NCBI GenBank assembly: GCA_003427395.1
Contig: BFEA01000588.1
Coordinates: forward strand, 706,881-734,876
Length of the DNA: 27,996 nt
Direction of reading: 5' to 3'
From: Chara braunii
Lineage: Eukaryota > Streptophyta > Charophyceae > Charales > Characeae
The position numbers were made by a program, and so were the translations under genes. Positions 18,847 through 27,808 of the stretch are shown in pieces (position 1 is the stretch's first letter; the number at the start of each line of letters is the position of its first letter). The notes beneath the pieces are model-generated. The model saw only the letters and a list, made by a program, of their open reading frames with translations. It was not told the DNA's origin and made no database searches.

Positions 18847-20502
18847 ATGGACTCCTTTGTCGCAGAACCTACGGCGTCGCCGTACACGAACCGGTGGTTC
18901 ATCTTTCGAAAGCCTAACAAGACGTTAAGGTGGATTCAGGATCTGCAAAAGCTGAATGCGGTAACCATCCGGGATGCTGGCTCGCTACCTTAGGCCGATT
19001 TGTTAGCAGGATCGCACGCCGGTCGGAGCATTTACTCCCTGATAGATTTGTACTCGGGATACGACCAACTCCCATTGGATGTCCAGGACAGGCCGTACAC
19101 CGCAATGCATACCCCCGTAGGTCAGTTGCAGATGCAGGTGACCCCTATGGGCTTTACGAACGCTGTAGCCGAAGCGCAACGAAGAATGCTCGCCGTAGCC
19201 GGGGACATGTTCCCAGAAAAGTGTGAGCCCTACATCGATGACAATCCAATCAAAGGCGCGCAGGAGAAAGACGAGACGGAAGTCCAGCCAGGAATCCGAA
19301 AGTTTGTATGGGACCATCTACAAGACATCAAAGACTTACTCCGCCGGTTCCTAGTATACAACATCACGGCTAGTGGACCAAAGAGTATTTTAGCAATACC
19401 GGAGGTAACTATACTAGGATTTCGCTGCGGCCAATCTGGCTTTCTACCCCGCCGGATCTGGCTTTCTACCCCGCCAGATTGGCCGCCGGATCTGGCTTTC
19501 TACCCCGCCGGATCTGGCTTTCTACAAGATATCGCTAGTGGACCAAAGAGTATTTTAGCAGATCCGGCGAAGACAGACAAGATATCGCAGTGGCCAATAC
19601 CCCTGCGGACGACAACGGAGGTAAGAGCATTCCTAGGCGTGGTCGAATTTCGGAGAATCTTCATTAAGAATTTTGCCAGGATTGCTGAACCTATCCAGAC
19701 TATGATCAGAGAAGAAGGGACCATGGACTGGACGGAGGAGCGAGAAGGACCCGTCCAGACCCTCAAGGACATTCTGACATCGGAGCAGGTCGCCTTGTCG
19801 GCACTCTGCTTTAATGATGAAGTAGGACGACCATTCATCCTAGAAACGGATGGAGGACCCTTGACCGTAGGAGGCGTACTGATTTAACGAGATGAGGAGG
19901 GGAAAGAGAGGCCGATTATATTCGAAAGTAAAACCCTGAACTCCGCAGAGCGGCGGTACTCACAATTCAAGAAGCAGGTCCTAGCCATCTTGCATTGCCT
20001 TAAGACCTTCCAGGCCTACCTATTTGGGAGGCGGTTCATCCTTAGGATCGATCCGACAAATGTTGCAGGGGCCCTAAAGAATTACAAGCCTATAGATCCG
20101 ATGGTGGGGAGATGGGTATGATTTATCATGCAGTTCGATTATAAGATTGAACGGATTGCAGGAATCAGAAACAAGGTCGATGGGCTGAGCCGGGTCTGCA
20201 TCACTGCCGAAGGGGTGGAAGAGGCGGAGCCCATAGACGCGTTCCTTGAATACGAAGGCGGAACTCTTGCGGTGGACAACGAAATGATGGGCAAAGAATG
20301 CGCATCGGGAGAACTACTGATCCGGACATTGAAGAAGGGGGTGCCTGCCGTAGTAGCCGAACTTAGAAAAGGATCAGTCACCACTCGGGGTCGTAAAAAG
20401 GAGAGAGATTCATGGGGAGCGATAGTGAGACCAAAGGAGGAACTAATAACAATGGCGGTTGAGGGAGGCCTGGAAGCCGTGATGAGCTTAGTGGAATCCT
20501 AG
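18847..20502 (+). pseudogene. pol: Pol: reverse transcriptase and RNase H (three internal stops)
   Basis: One frame covers all of this. RT motifs in order: RWFIFRKPNKTLRWIQDLQKL (fingers, about 18895-18957), SLIDLYSGYDQLPLD (catalytic D, about 19033), TPMGFTNAVAEAQRRM, and the active site YIDD at 19231-19242, followed by TASGPKSILA and the connection region RAFLGVVEFRRIFIKNFARIAEPI. RNase H starts with ILETDGG (19840-19860). The glutamate expected in the EKELLAI-type motif reads Q here (FKKQVLAIL). Further aspartates are seen in FILRIDP and VDGLSR. Internal stops are TAG 18991, TAA 19885 and TGA 20119, all explicable as C-to-T or G-to-A changes in Q or W codons. An in-frame insertion of about 165 bp with short repeats splits the RT connection region (19396-19560). 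Inactive copy. Confidence 0.92.
19369..19560 (+). repeat. In-frame duplication and 22-bp tandem repeats inside RT
   Basis: The 27-bp segment GCTAGTGGACC...TTTTAGCA occurs at 19369-19395 and exactly again at 19534-19560, 165 bp (55 codons) apart. Between them a 22-bp unit ending CTTTCTACCCCGCC occurs at 19432-19453, 19454-19475 and 19488-19509, with a partial fourth copy at 19510-19526. A 12-bp interruption at 19476-19487 completes an inverted copy of GGCCAATCTGGC (19429-19440). The whole insertion keeps the reading frame and has no stop. Confidence 0.9.
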
Positions 20503-21099
20503 GAAAGGAAAGAGCTGCGATAGATGGTAAACCAGATGCAAGAAAGAAAGAATGAGGACCAGAAAGGGAAGGAGTTTTTCTACGCTCAGATATACGAAGA
20601 GATCTTTCGGGAGATCGGGTTGTTGCTGGTAGGAAACAAACAACCTATGGAGATCAATACTAAAGCAAGGGAGGAGGCCGAAAGGTACGTCCTAAGGAGG
20701 GGTCATCTGTTCCGAAGAGAGGAAGGGGCTATGCCTAGAAGAGTTGTGTGCGGAAGATCTAGGCCGTTAGACATTATCCAAGCAATGCATGACGGACTAG
20801 CAGGAGGACATCGGTCGTCCAAAGGAACTCTTGCAAAGATAGCACCAGTTTATTATTGGTGAGGCATGACAGACATGGTCGCCATATACTGCCAGACATG
20901 CCTTATCTGCCAGGAACGAAGCTTGGCGCGTGTGTTCGAGCCGCTTAGACCTACGCGGGTGTTAGGGCCGGGACATCTGGTCCACCTTGACCTTGCGGTT
21001 ATGCTTGTATCAACAGATGGGTACTGGTATATTCTAGATGCGCGAGACAACTTGAGTGGGTTCGTGGAGGCGGTCGCTCTCAAGAAAAGTCAGGGATAA
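20503..21099 (+). pseudogene. pol: Pol: RNase H-integrase spacer, integrase zinc finger and first catalytic Asp
   Basis: Same frame as RT, interrupted by TAG 20500, TAG 20521 and TGA 20860, and ending at TAA 21097. From 20524 it encodes a charged tether, then an integrase N-terminal H-x6-H-x26-C-x2-C finger (MHDGLAGGH ... CQTC), which folds around zinc and helps assemble the intasome. RPTRVLGPGHLVHLDLAV carries the first catalytic aspartate (codon 20989-20991). The TGA at 20860 lies in the YYW-GM segment inside the finger. The domain order RNase H then integrase establishes the Ty3/gypsy class. Confidence 0.88.
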
Positions 21100-21902
21100 G
21101 TGTAGCGGACTGGATATAAGACTTCTACTTAAGGCATCCTTTCATCAGGAGGTTTATAGCGGACAATGGGATATAATTTGTGAACCAAGAAGTATTGAGA
21201 ATGCTTAAGAGACTCTGCGTACCGATCAAACTCATCGAACCATATCACCCGAAGGCCAATGCACATGTGGAAAGAAGGCACCAAACTTTAAAGAACACGA
21301 TTGCAAAGCTCGCAGCAGATCATCTTGGAAGCTGGCCTAGGTATCTCAAGCAGACTGTCTTTTCAGAGAATATGACACCTAAGAGGACAACCGGATGTAT
21401 CCCAGCAGAACTTTGGTATGAAAGAGAGATCGACTTTCCCGTTGAAGCCTTGATACCTACCTGGAACAGATTAGATGACGATCCGCGAATGAGCACGGAA
21501 GAGTTAATCGAGGCAAGGTGTCAACAGGTCCTTAAGAACGAAGAGGTCATGGAAGACATCACCAACCGGGTACTAGACAGCGGGATGAGGGACAAAGCGA
21601 GGTGCGACCAGGTTAAGAATGTCAGAAAGGAGCCACTTCAAGTGGGGGAGATGTTATTGCTAAGGAATTCGACACTAGAAAGTACTTGGTCTAGACAACT
21701 GGGGAAGAGGTTCAAAGGCCCCTACCGGGTCGTCAAGCGGATGGAATTGAACACGTTCGAACTGGAAGATTTGGATGGAACAGGATTGAAAGGACCCTTC
21801 CCGGGGAAACGGTTGGTCAGGTTTCTAAGTCGAGACCCAGTGGAACAATGGCTTCAGGAAGCCGAGGACAGGGAAACTGAAAAGGTACAAGCTAAGGACT
21901 GA
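21099..21902 (+). pseudogene. pol: Pol: integrase catalytic core and GPY/F C-terminal module
   Basis: A one-base shift near 21097 moves pol into another frame. It contains FIADNG with the second catalytic Asp (21162-21164) and AHVERRHQTLK with the catalytic Glu (21270-21272). That is 35 residues between them, the canonical DD35E spacing. Stops TAA at 21117 and TAA at 21174 lie before the uninterrupted run 21180-21902. The C-terminal part has MLLLRNSTLE..WSRQLGKRFKGPYRVVKR, the GPY/F module of Ty3/gypsy integrases, then FELEDLDG..LKGPFPGKRLVRFL. No chromodomain follows, so this is not a typical chromovirus. The protein ends at TGA 21900. Confidence 0.9.
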
Positions 21903-22279
21903 TAACAGCCTTGCCCACACTTTGGTTGTGTCTCTGACTACGTCCATGGGACTGTCACTTTTTTGACTGGGGCAATGGTTTGGACTGACTGAGGTTGAAA
22001 TGCAGGATGACTTGGGAATTTGCGGTAACGGGTTTGTGCGACAACGGGAAGGATTGTTGGGGCATTGTATCATAGTTTTTGACGGGAAATAATGGGATCA
22101 TCAAAATGGCGCATTTGCATAAGGGAGGGAATGTATGAAAGGGGCATGATGCGAAGGATACTGGGAGCATTCTGGGGAAGGGGAGAACTGCCTACTTGAC
22201 TGGGGAAACGGGTGTGTGAGGGGCTTTGCAGGTGTTGTTATGTTATACATGACTTAGAAGAAAAACAAGAAAAGCAAAA
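21903..22279. other. Spacer between pol and the post-pol ORF
   Basis: About 380 bp without a supported ORF. T-rich and G-rich patches alternate. It could hold a splice acceptor or subgenomic signal for the downstream ORF, but I see no convincing site. Confidence 0.4.
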
Positions 22280-23143
22280 ATGGAATTCGGCAACGAGAAT
22301 GACAGTGGGGCCATCAACGAAGGGGGTGGAACGGGACCAAGCCAAGAGCCAAGGACTGCCAAAAGAAAGTTGTACATAGAGGACTTGTCCAGGCGAGTGT
22401 CAGGAAGGAGAGCGAGAAAGTACTTATGTAGAAGACCCTCGCCCCTCCGGGAGGGAGAAGGTATAGAGATCTCATCTGAGAGTGAGGACGAGAGGAAGAG
22501 GGAAAATGTGGGAGAAGGGGGCAATGCGAATATGGGAGATAAGGCCCAGGCTCCTAACGATAATGAAGCCAATAGGGGCGAACAACGTGAGCCTTGGCAG
22601 GGTGAAAGCGAGGAGAGATAGGACATGCGCAACGAGCATGAGGAGGGCGAGGAAAGAAGGGAAAGCCTGCTTGAAGGACGAAGCGGCCACGACAGTTGTG
22701 AGGGATATGGGACAGGGACAAATATTTATTTTACTTACGATCCAAAGAATCTAATGGGAGGGTATAACCCCATACAGACGAAAGACGAGGAGGACAAGGA
22801 GGAGGATGTGCAAGAAATCATAGAAATCAGCAGCAAGGATGAAAGGGATGAGATCTCGAGGCCTAGGGAAGAGAGGCGGTCTCCGATGCACCAGCCGCAC
22901 GAAAAAGCCTTCAGGTGGGAGGATGAGTTTGGCCCAACGCCCAGTCATTGGTTTCAGCAATGCACCAATGTGATCAGGCACGAGTGAATTATAAAAACCC
23001 GGGAACTCGCAAGGGCAGGGGTGGAAGCCACACCGCTGGACTTTTTCAGTGAGTCAGAATTACAGGAAATTGCAAAGAAAAGGAGAGAAATCGAGACATT
23101 CGGCCTGGGGGTTAGAAAGTCTGCCGAGGAGCAGGGTGGATAA
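22280..23143 (+). pseudogene. Post-pol accessory ORF, acidic protein with SUMO-interaction-like motifs
   Basis: One frame runs from the ATG at 22280 (AAAATGGAA context) to TAA 23141, interrupted by TAG 22619-22621 and TGA 22985-22987, for about 287 codons. It is hydrophilic with many E, D, R and K residues. An N-terminal basic cluster (AKRK, then RRVSGRRARK) could be a nuclear localisation signal. Two segments, IEISSESEDE (residues 62-71) and VQEIIEISSKDE (177-188), look like SUMO-interacting motifs, a hydrophobic strand followed by acidic and serine residues. A conserved-looking aromatic stretch, FRWEDEFGPTPSHWFQQC, sits near residue 213 onward. I recognise no domain and it does not look like an envelope protein (no signal peptide or transmembrane helix). 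Function unknown; inactive in this copy unless the stops are read through. Confidence 0.55.
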
Positions 23144-23885
23144 GGAATCGAGCAAGCTGAGGCACAAGGCAGCAATAGGAACTAGATGTTGACTTAGCAT
23201 TGAATATGATTCCTGCCTTTCTGTTTGCAAAGACATGGGAACGACAAGAACGTGTATAGTATGAGTAAGATTGCTAAGGATGAAGTAATAAGAGGGTCAA
23301 CTAAGACTATAAGTTAGAAGATAACTTTTGAGGCTACTTTCTAGATGAGCTACCTTTGAAAGTGGGTACACGAGACAATGACATGGGGCAGGGGATGAGA
23401 CTCGTTGGAAAGGGTGTATTGTGAATTTTGGATAAAATAGGGATTGTGCTTTGAGAAGAGAAACCTTGAGTACAGATTGACGAACGAACCATGGGATTAA
23501 ATGTTGGTCGAGTACAAGAGAGGTTAGGGAACCTATGGGTCAAGGGGCATGAAGAACACTCCTTCCCTAGGAGCCTAATCCAACTGAGTCATGAATATGT
23601 CTGAGAATAGCCGAGATCTGAGTCATTGGAACGAGTGAAAATAAGAGGGGGCGCCCCTGTCTCTTGCTATGGTTGAACGGTCGGGTGGGCTAGTGCTGCT
23701 TGGGATCGCGACTCCCAACTCGAGTACTAGACGCTAAGTCGGATGTATACACGCATAGTATATTGCTTTAAGGATGAATGAGGGGAACAACACGAAGAAA
23801 ACTAAGATGAGATGCCCACCTTTTAACCTCTGAGACAGAAATGGGATCCGTGTCCTCGAGGCCCACCCCCTCGGGCGCTAACAAT
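23144..23885. other. 3' noncoding region, unique sequence
   Basis: About 740 bp without a supported ORF or recognisable motif, between the post-pol ORF and the 40-bp repeats. Confidence 0.5.
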
Positions 23886-24121
23886 GAGAATGAAAAGGAA
23901 TGACCCTAACCGGGCTGTTCGACTTGAGAATGGAAAGGAATGACCCTAACCAGGCTGTTCGACTTGAGAATGGAAAGGAATGGCCCTAACCAGGCTGTAC
24001 GACTTGAGAATGGAAAGGAATGACCCTAACCAGGCTGTTCGACTTGAGAATGGAAAGGAATGGCCCTAACCAGGCTGTTCGACTTAAGAATGGAAAAGAA
24101 CGACCCTAACCAGGTTGTTCG
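23886..24121. repeat. 40-bp minisatellite, about 6 copies
   Basis: Units start at 23886, 23926, 23966, 24006, 24046 and 24086. Each reads GAGAATGGAAAGGAATG[A/G]CC then CTAACCAGGCTGTTCGACTT, with one to four changes per copy. The alternation GACC / GGCC between neighbours hints at two-unit (80-bp) duplication steps. CCCTAAC inside is telomere-like only by chance. Confidence 0.95.
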
Positions 24122-24148
24122 GAAATGGCCCTTGACAAGGGTCATTTC
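24122..24148. repeat. 13-bp inverted repeat (hairpin)
   Basis: GAAATGGCCCTTG and CAAGGGTCATTTC flank a single A. The arms pair over 13 positions with one G-T wobble. It follows immediately after the 40-bp array. Confidence 0.85.
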
Positions 24149-24180
24149 TTTTGAAATAGGCACTGGGGTCCCCTGCATAA

Positions 24181-24250
24181 TTGATTGAGAAAGGTTGATT
24201 GAGAAAAGTTGATTGAGAAAGGTTGATTGAGAAAGGTCGATTGAGGATGG
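24181..24250. repeat. 14-bp minisatellite, 5 copies
   Basis: The unit TTGATTGAGAAAGG occurs at 24181, 24195 (one change), 24209 and 24223, with a diverged fifth copy at 24237-24250. Confidence 0.92.
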
Positions 24251-24390
24251 ACTGGAATGAGCAATGAGAGATGAAAGAGGCCAGTGAGTCGGTCATTAAT
24301 ATAGCCATGAGGATGGATGAAAGAGGATGATGCCTTGAAAAGAGAAGGGCGGAATAAAGAAGGCTGAGCCTTAAGACAAGAAAGAGCATG

Positions 24391-24658
24391 GACCGTTGGA
24401 ACGGTCATAAGAATTGGACATTGAAGAATGAGAAAGCTGAGGATTGAAGATGGGCCGAAGGGTCGGTTTTGAGAAATGGCTACTGAAAGAAAGACTGCCA
24501 GAGCGGCCACAAGGGGTGGCCTTGTTGATGAGAGGCTGTCGGACCAGCCATGAAAATCAACCTTGGAAATAGCATTGGATTGAGTGTGTGAGAATTGGAT
24601 GTTGCATTGCATAGTCAGGGGACACTAGGTAACTTGATGTAAGGTCGTCGGGCCGACC
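24391..24658. repeat. Series of short inverted repeats
   Basis: Four perfect short palindromes lie in 268 bp: GACCGTT/AACGGTC at 24391-24406, GGCCAC/GTGGCC at 24505-24521, GGCTG/CAGCC at 24534-24549 and GGTCG/CGACC at 24643-24658. Their cores share GGCC/GGTC/TCGG words, and some are followed by similar A-rich text (CCATGAAAAT, CCATGGAAAT), so they may be a diverged tandem family. Confidence 0.6.
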
Positions 24659-25518
24659 ATGGAAATAACAAGACATTGAATTTCCTTTTTCTAGTCTCAG
24701 GTTTCAACAGGAGGGGGATAGCGGTGCATGCATCGCAACCCCAGGACCTCTACCCGTCAAGGGAAAGTCCCAGCGTGACCCATGCTCTATGAGGAGGGAT
24801 AAGGGTTGAAGGACCAATGCACCTTTCTCTTTGATTGATGCTGGCCGTCCGGAACTAACTCCGACAAGGAGCTCTAGTCAGGGAGTTCAAACTGCACCTC
24901 ATGTTGAGAACCTAAACGTCAAGGGCGTGGAGCCAAACGGGCGAGAGAGCCATTCTTTTTTCTAAGTCTCATTTTTCTCCCCAACCACATGCCATGCCGT
25001 AGAGGGACGACACGGCCGTTTGGAATGGACCACGGCTGCTCGCATTAAGTTGAGCAGCACTGTCCAGAGGGAGGAGTCAGGCGTGGTTATCGGGTGGAAG
25101 CCGCGACCACCACAGGGCGAGTGACACCGCCCTGCCGGATCATTACAACCATTTCGGGACTAACTGCGAGGTCTTCGTAACTGCACTCGCAAACTAATCA
25201 AGGGCCCCAACTCTCTTGAAAGGAAGACGCCGGATCCAAGAAAATACCACTCGGGAGGAACGATTCGCGAGAAAGCCATTACGGCAAGACGGGGTCCTGG
25301 GAGGTTTCGGACTGGACCTACCTGCCAGATGTGAGGAGGTACCTTAGTGATGACGCCCGTCCCGTAAGCGGCAAAAGGTCGGACGGAGTAGGGGATGAGG
25401 TGAGTTATCAGCAGGCGGAGGACTGATCACCTTTCCTTTTTGGGACTGATGGGCCGGCATCCGTCTACTCGTTGGTAGGCCAAGGTCTGCGTACCTCCAA
25501 GTGAGAACCAGTCGTGTG
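24659..25518. other. 3' noncoding region, unique sequence
   Basis: No supported ORF, tandem repeat or RNA gene. A pyrimidine-rich patch ends in an AG at about 24692-24695, and another T-rich patch lies near 24955-24975; neither has independent support as a splice site. Confidence 0.45.
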
Positions 25519-25556
25519 ATGGGGACATCGCATTTTGAGTGGGGGGAAGGTGTGCC
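25519..25556 (+). other. First PPT-like block (duplicate of the LTR-proximal one)
   Basis: GATGGGGACATCG followed by TTTTGAGTGGGGGGAAGGTGTG resembles the block before the 3' LTR (GATGAGGACATCG, then AATGAGTGGGGGGAATGTGTCG at 26741-26776). After GTGTG the two diverge: no LTR start follows here. Confidence 0.7.
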
Positions 25557-25613
25557 ATCTACCGATGAAAAAACGTGCAAAAAAGAAGGTTACCATGAAC
25601 TCAAGAAATTGTG

Positions 25614-26123
25614 TAATTGACTTTGCGCAGGCTCTGGCAAAATGTCAAGAAGAAAGAAATGGATGAGTAATTGACTTTGCGCAGGCTTGAGAAAAGGTCT
25701 GGCAAGATGTCCAGAAGAAAGAAATGGATGAGTAATTAACTTTGCGCAGACTTGAGAAAAAGTCTGGCAAGATGTCCAGAAGAAAGAACTGAATGAGTAA
25801 TTGACTTTGCGCAGGCTTGAGAAAAGGCCTGGCAAGATGTCCAGAAGAAATAGATGGATGAGTAATTGACTTTGCATGGGCCTGAGAAAAGACCTGGCAA
25901 GATGGTCAGAAGAGAAATTGATGAGTAATTGACCTTGCGCGGGCTTGAGAGAAGGTCTGACAAGACATTCAGAAGAGAAAACTATGGGTAATTGGGTTTG
26001 CATAGGCTTAAGGAAAGGACTGGCAAGATGCCCAGAAAATTCATATATTTGTAATGGATTTTGCATGAGTTTGAGCAAGGTCTGGCGAGATGCCGGAAGA
26101 AAGATGCGTATGGAACGGACTAA
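25614..26123. repeat. About 65-bp minisatellite, 8 to 9 copies decaying rightwards
   Basis: Units begin with TAATTGACTTTGCGCAGG at 25614, 25668, 25733, 25798, 25863, 25926, 25989 and 26052, with a remnant at 26124. Spacings are 54, 65, 65, 65, 63, 63, 63 and 72 bp. Each unit contains CTTGAGAAAAGGTCTGGCAA and GATGTCCAGAAGAAAGAAAT. Copies in the middle are most alike; the last two are strongly diverged. The long minus-strand frame at 25590-26390 is a by-product of this array. Confidence 0.95.
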
Positions 26124-26410
26124 GTAATGCAGATTTTGAGAATGGGGTGACGTGCATGCGGAATTGGCAGGACTAGAGAAAGCTGGGCAAAATAACACGG
26201 GAAAAATACATGTGAATTGGCAACGCGTGAGATTGAGGAAAGAATGATGGGAGGCATGGATTGCACGGACCGAAGAGCCAAGTAGAAAAGGCAATAAGGG
26301 TGACGGGGGGCCTGGTTGGCAAGGGATGGAAGGAGGATCAACCAAAGGGCACCTGAGATGGCAAGGCTCGGGGAGAAGCAGGGGCCGCACGAAAAGGGGA
26401 GTTGAAAGAG

Positions 26411-26562
26411 GTTTTGATGTTCTGAGGGTGATGAACGAGACAAAAGGGGTTTTTATGTTCTGAGGGTGATGAACGAGACGAAAGGGGTTTTGATGTTTTA
26501 AGACTGATGAATGAGACGAAAGGGGTTTTGATGTTTTAAGAGTGATGAATGAGACATGAGAA
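26411..26562. repeat. 38-bp minisatellite, 4 copies
   Basis: Units start at 26411, 26449, 26487 and 26525 and read GTTTTGATGTTCTGAGGGTG then ATGAACGAGACGAAAGGG, with substitutions. The last two copies share TTTTAAG in place of TTCTGAG, showing successive duplication. Confidence 0.94.
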
Positions 26563-26757
26563 GTCTGAGGAAAGCCTTAATCGTATGCACCCCTCCCCGT
26601 CCTAAGGGTTGAAGCCTAGAAGAATCCGAGTAAGGAACAAGAAAAGACAAAACGGACCCTGGCAAACTAACTACCCATAACATCTCATCCTCCTCCCCCG
26701 TCTATCCCTCCAAAACCCACTGGCAAGAGATTGGTGCGCGATGAGGACATCGAGAAT

Positions 26758-26771
26758 GAGTGGGGGGAATG
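26758..26771 (+). other. Polypurine tract (plus-strand priming site)
   Basis: GAGTGGGGGGAATG lies directly before the TGTCGGGAC of the putative LTR. Purine tracts of this form resist RNase H and prime plus-strand DNA in LTR retrotransposons. Its position immediately 5' of a TG-initiated LTR start is the main support. Confidence 0.7.
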
Positions 26772-27334
26772 TGTCGGGACTCGTGGGTCCCGAATAACTT
26801 CTCATCACTCGAGAGATTGAATATGGACGAATTGTGCACAACAGAGAAATCTGGAGTGTGGAGGCAGGAGAGAGAAAAAACAAAGGGTTAAGCCGCAGGA
26901 GGGAGTGATGCCCTGGGGTGAGAACCGCAGGAGGAAAGAACTAGCGACGACAAGTGAGCGAGCGCGAGAACAGGGGCACGTAGAACATAGTATGAGGCCG
27001 GGAGGGCCGTTGGGATGCAATAGGACTAAGGCCAAAGGGACCTTGAACCAGCAAGTGTAGCACGACAGTGATAAGAGAATGTGGAAGTCGAGAGACGGAT
27101 GACCCCGGGGCCGTGGGAAGTTAGAGAATGAGGGGCCAACATGGGGGTCACCTACGGGAGCCTCAGAGCGGAGGGCCACAACCAAAGAAATCGGCGCGCA
27201 CAAGGCGCAAGAAAGGACAAGGGAGAGGGGTCACCACGGGGCGGCAAAACGCCCAAGGGATGTGGGACACCTCAGGAAAAGGCACCTGGGGCCACGTGGG
27301 ACTAAGTAAAAATAATGGCATCCGGGGCGAAAAT

Positions 27335-27438
27335 GTGTCGGGGACCACCCGCGAGACTAAGTGTCGGGGACCAACAGCGGGACTAAGTGTCGGGGACCAC
27401 AGGTGGGACTAAGTATCGGGGACCATCGACGGGACAAA
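27335..27438. repeat. 26-bp tandem repeat, 4 copies, resembling the LTR start
   Basis: Units at 27335, 27361, 27387 and 27413 begin GTGTCGGGGACCA and end GGGACTAA (the fourth reads GTATCGGGG and GGGACAAA). The front half resembles the LTR terminus GTGTCGGGAC at 26771. A degenerate fifth unit may follow. Confidence 0.93.
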
Positions 27439-27784
27439 TGGCTGGGACATGTGAAAGTCCCAAGAACAAACGGCGTACCGCATGAGGAAAAATAATAAGG
27501 GCAAGGTGCACCATCAAGATCGACATCTTGACGACAAAGAATATTAGCACCACTAGTGGTAGCAAACGAGAAGGTCAAAAGGAAAATAAAAAGTAAAGAA
27601 AATTGAAGCGGGAGGCATGGGAGCAATCCGAAAAATCTCGGATTAGCCTCCCCCAAGAAAATGGAGTCAAATGATACCCCATGTGAAAAATAGCCCTCTG
27701 GGATAAAATCGGAGTAGGAGGGGCCACTATGGGAGAAAAATAGAAGCAAAAGGAGGCTCCCATGGGCATGAGAAGGCCAGCATT

Positions 27785-27808
27785 GCAGTCCGACATATAA
27801 CGGACTGC
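27785..27808. promoter_or_regulatory. Perfect 8-bp hairpin enclosing a TATA-like word
   Basis: GCAGTCCG and CGGACTGC flank the loop ACATATAA. It is flanked in turn by a direct repeat (CATGGGCATGAGAAGGCC at about 27761 and CATGGGCATAGGAAGGGCC at about 27811). It lies about 1.0 kb into the LTR, where a U3 core promoter is plausible, but the TATA match is imperfect. Confidence 0.35.

Noticed and set aside
23886-24121. Telomere-like CCCTAAC words
   Set aside because: They occur once per 40-bp unit, not as tandem heptamers, so this is not an interstitial telomere.
25614-26123. Possible CRISPR-like array (regular about 65-bp spacing)
   Set aside because: The whole unit repeats, with no unique spacers, and the context is a eukaryotic retrotransposon.
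25590-26390. 266-aa minus-strand frame
   Set aside because: It spans the 65-bp minisatellite, its repeats mirror the DNA units, and composition is P/L/S/F-rich as expected opposite purine-rich DNA.
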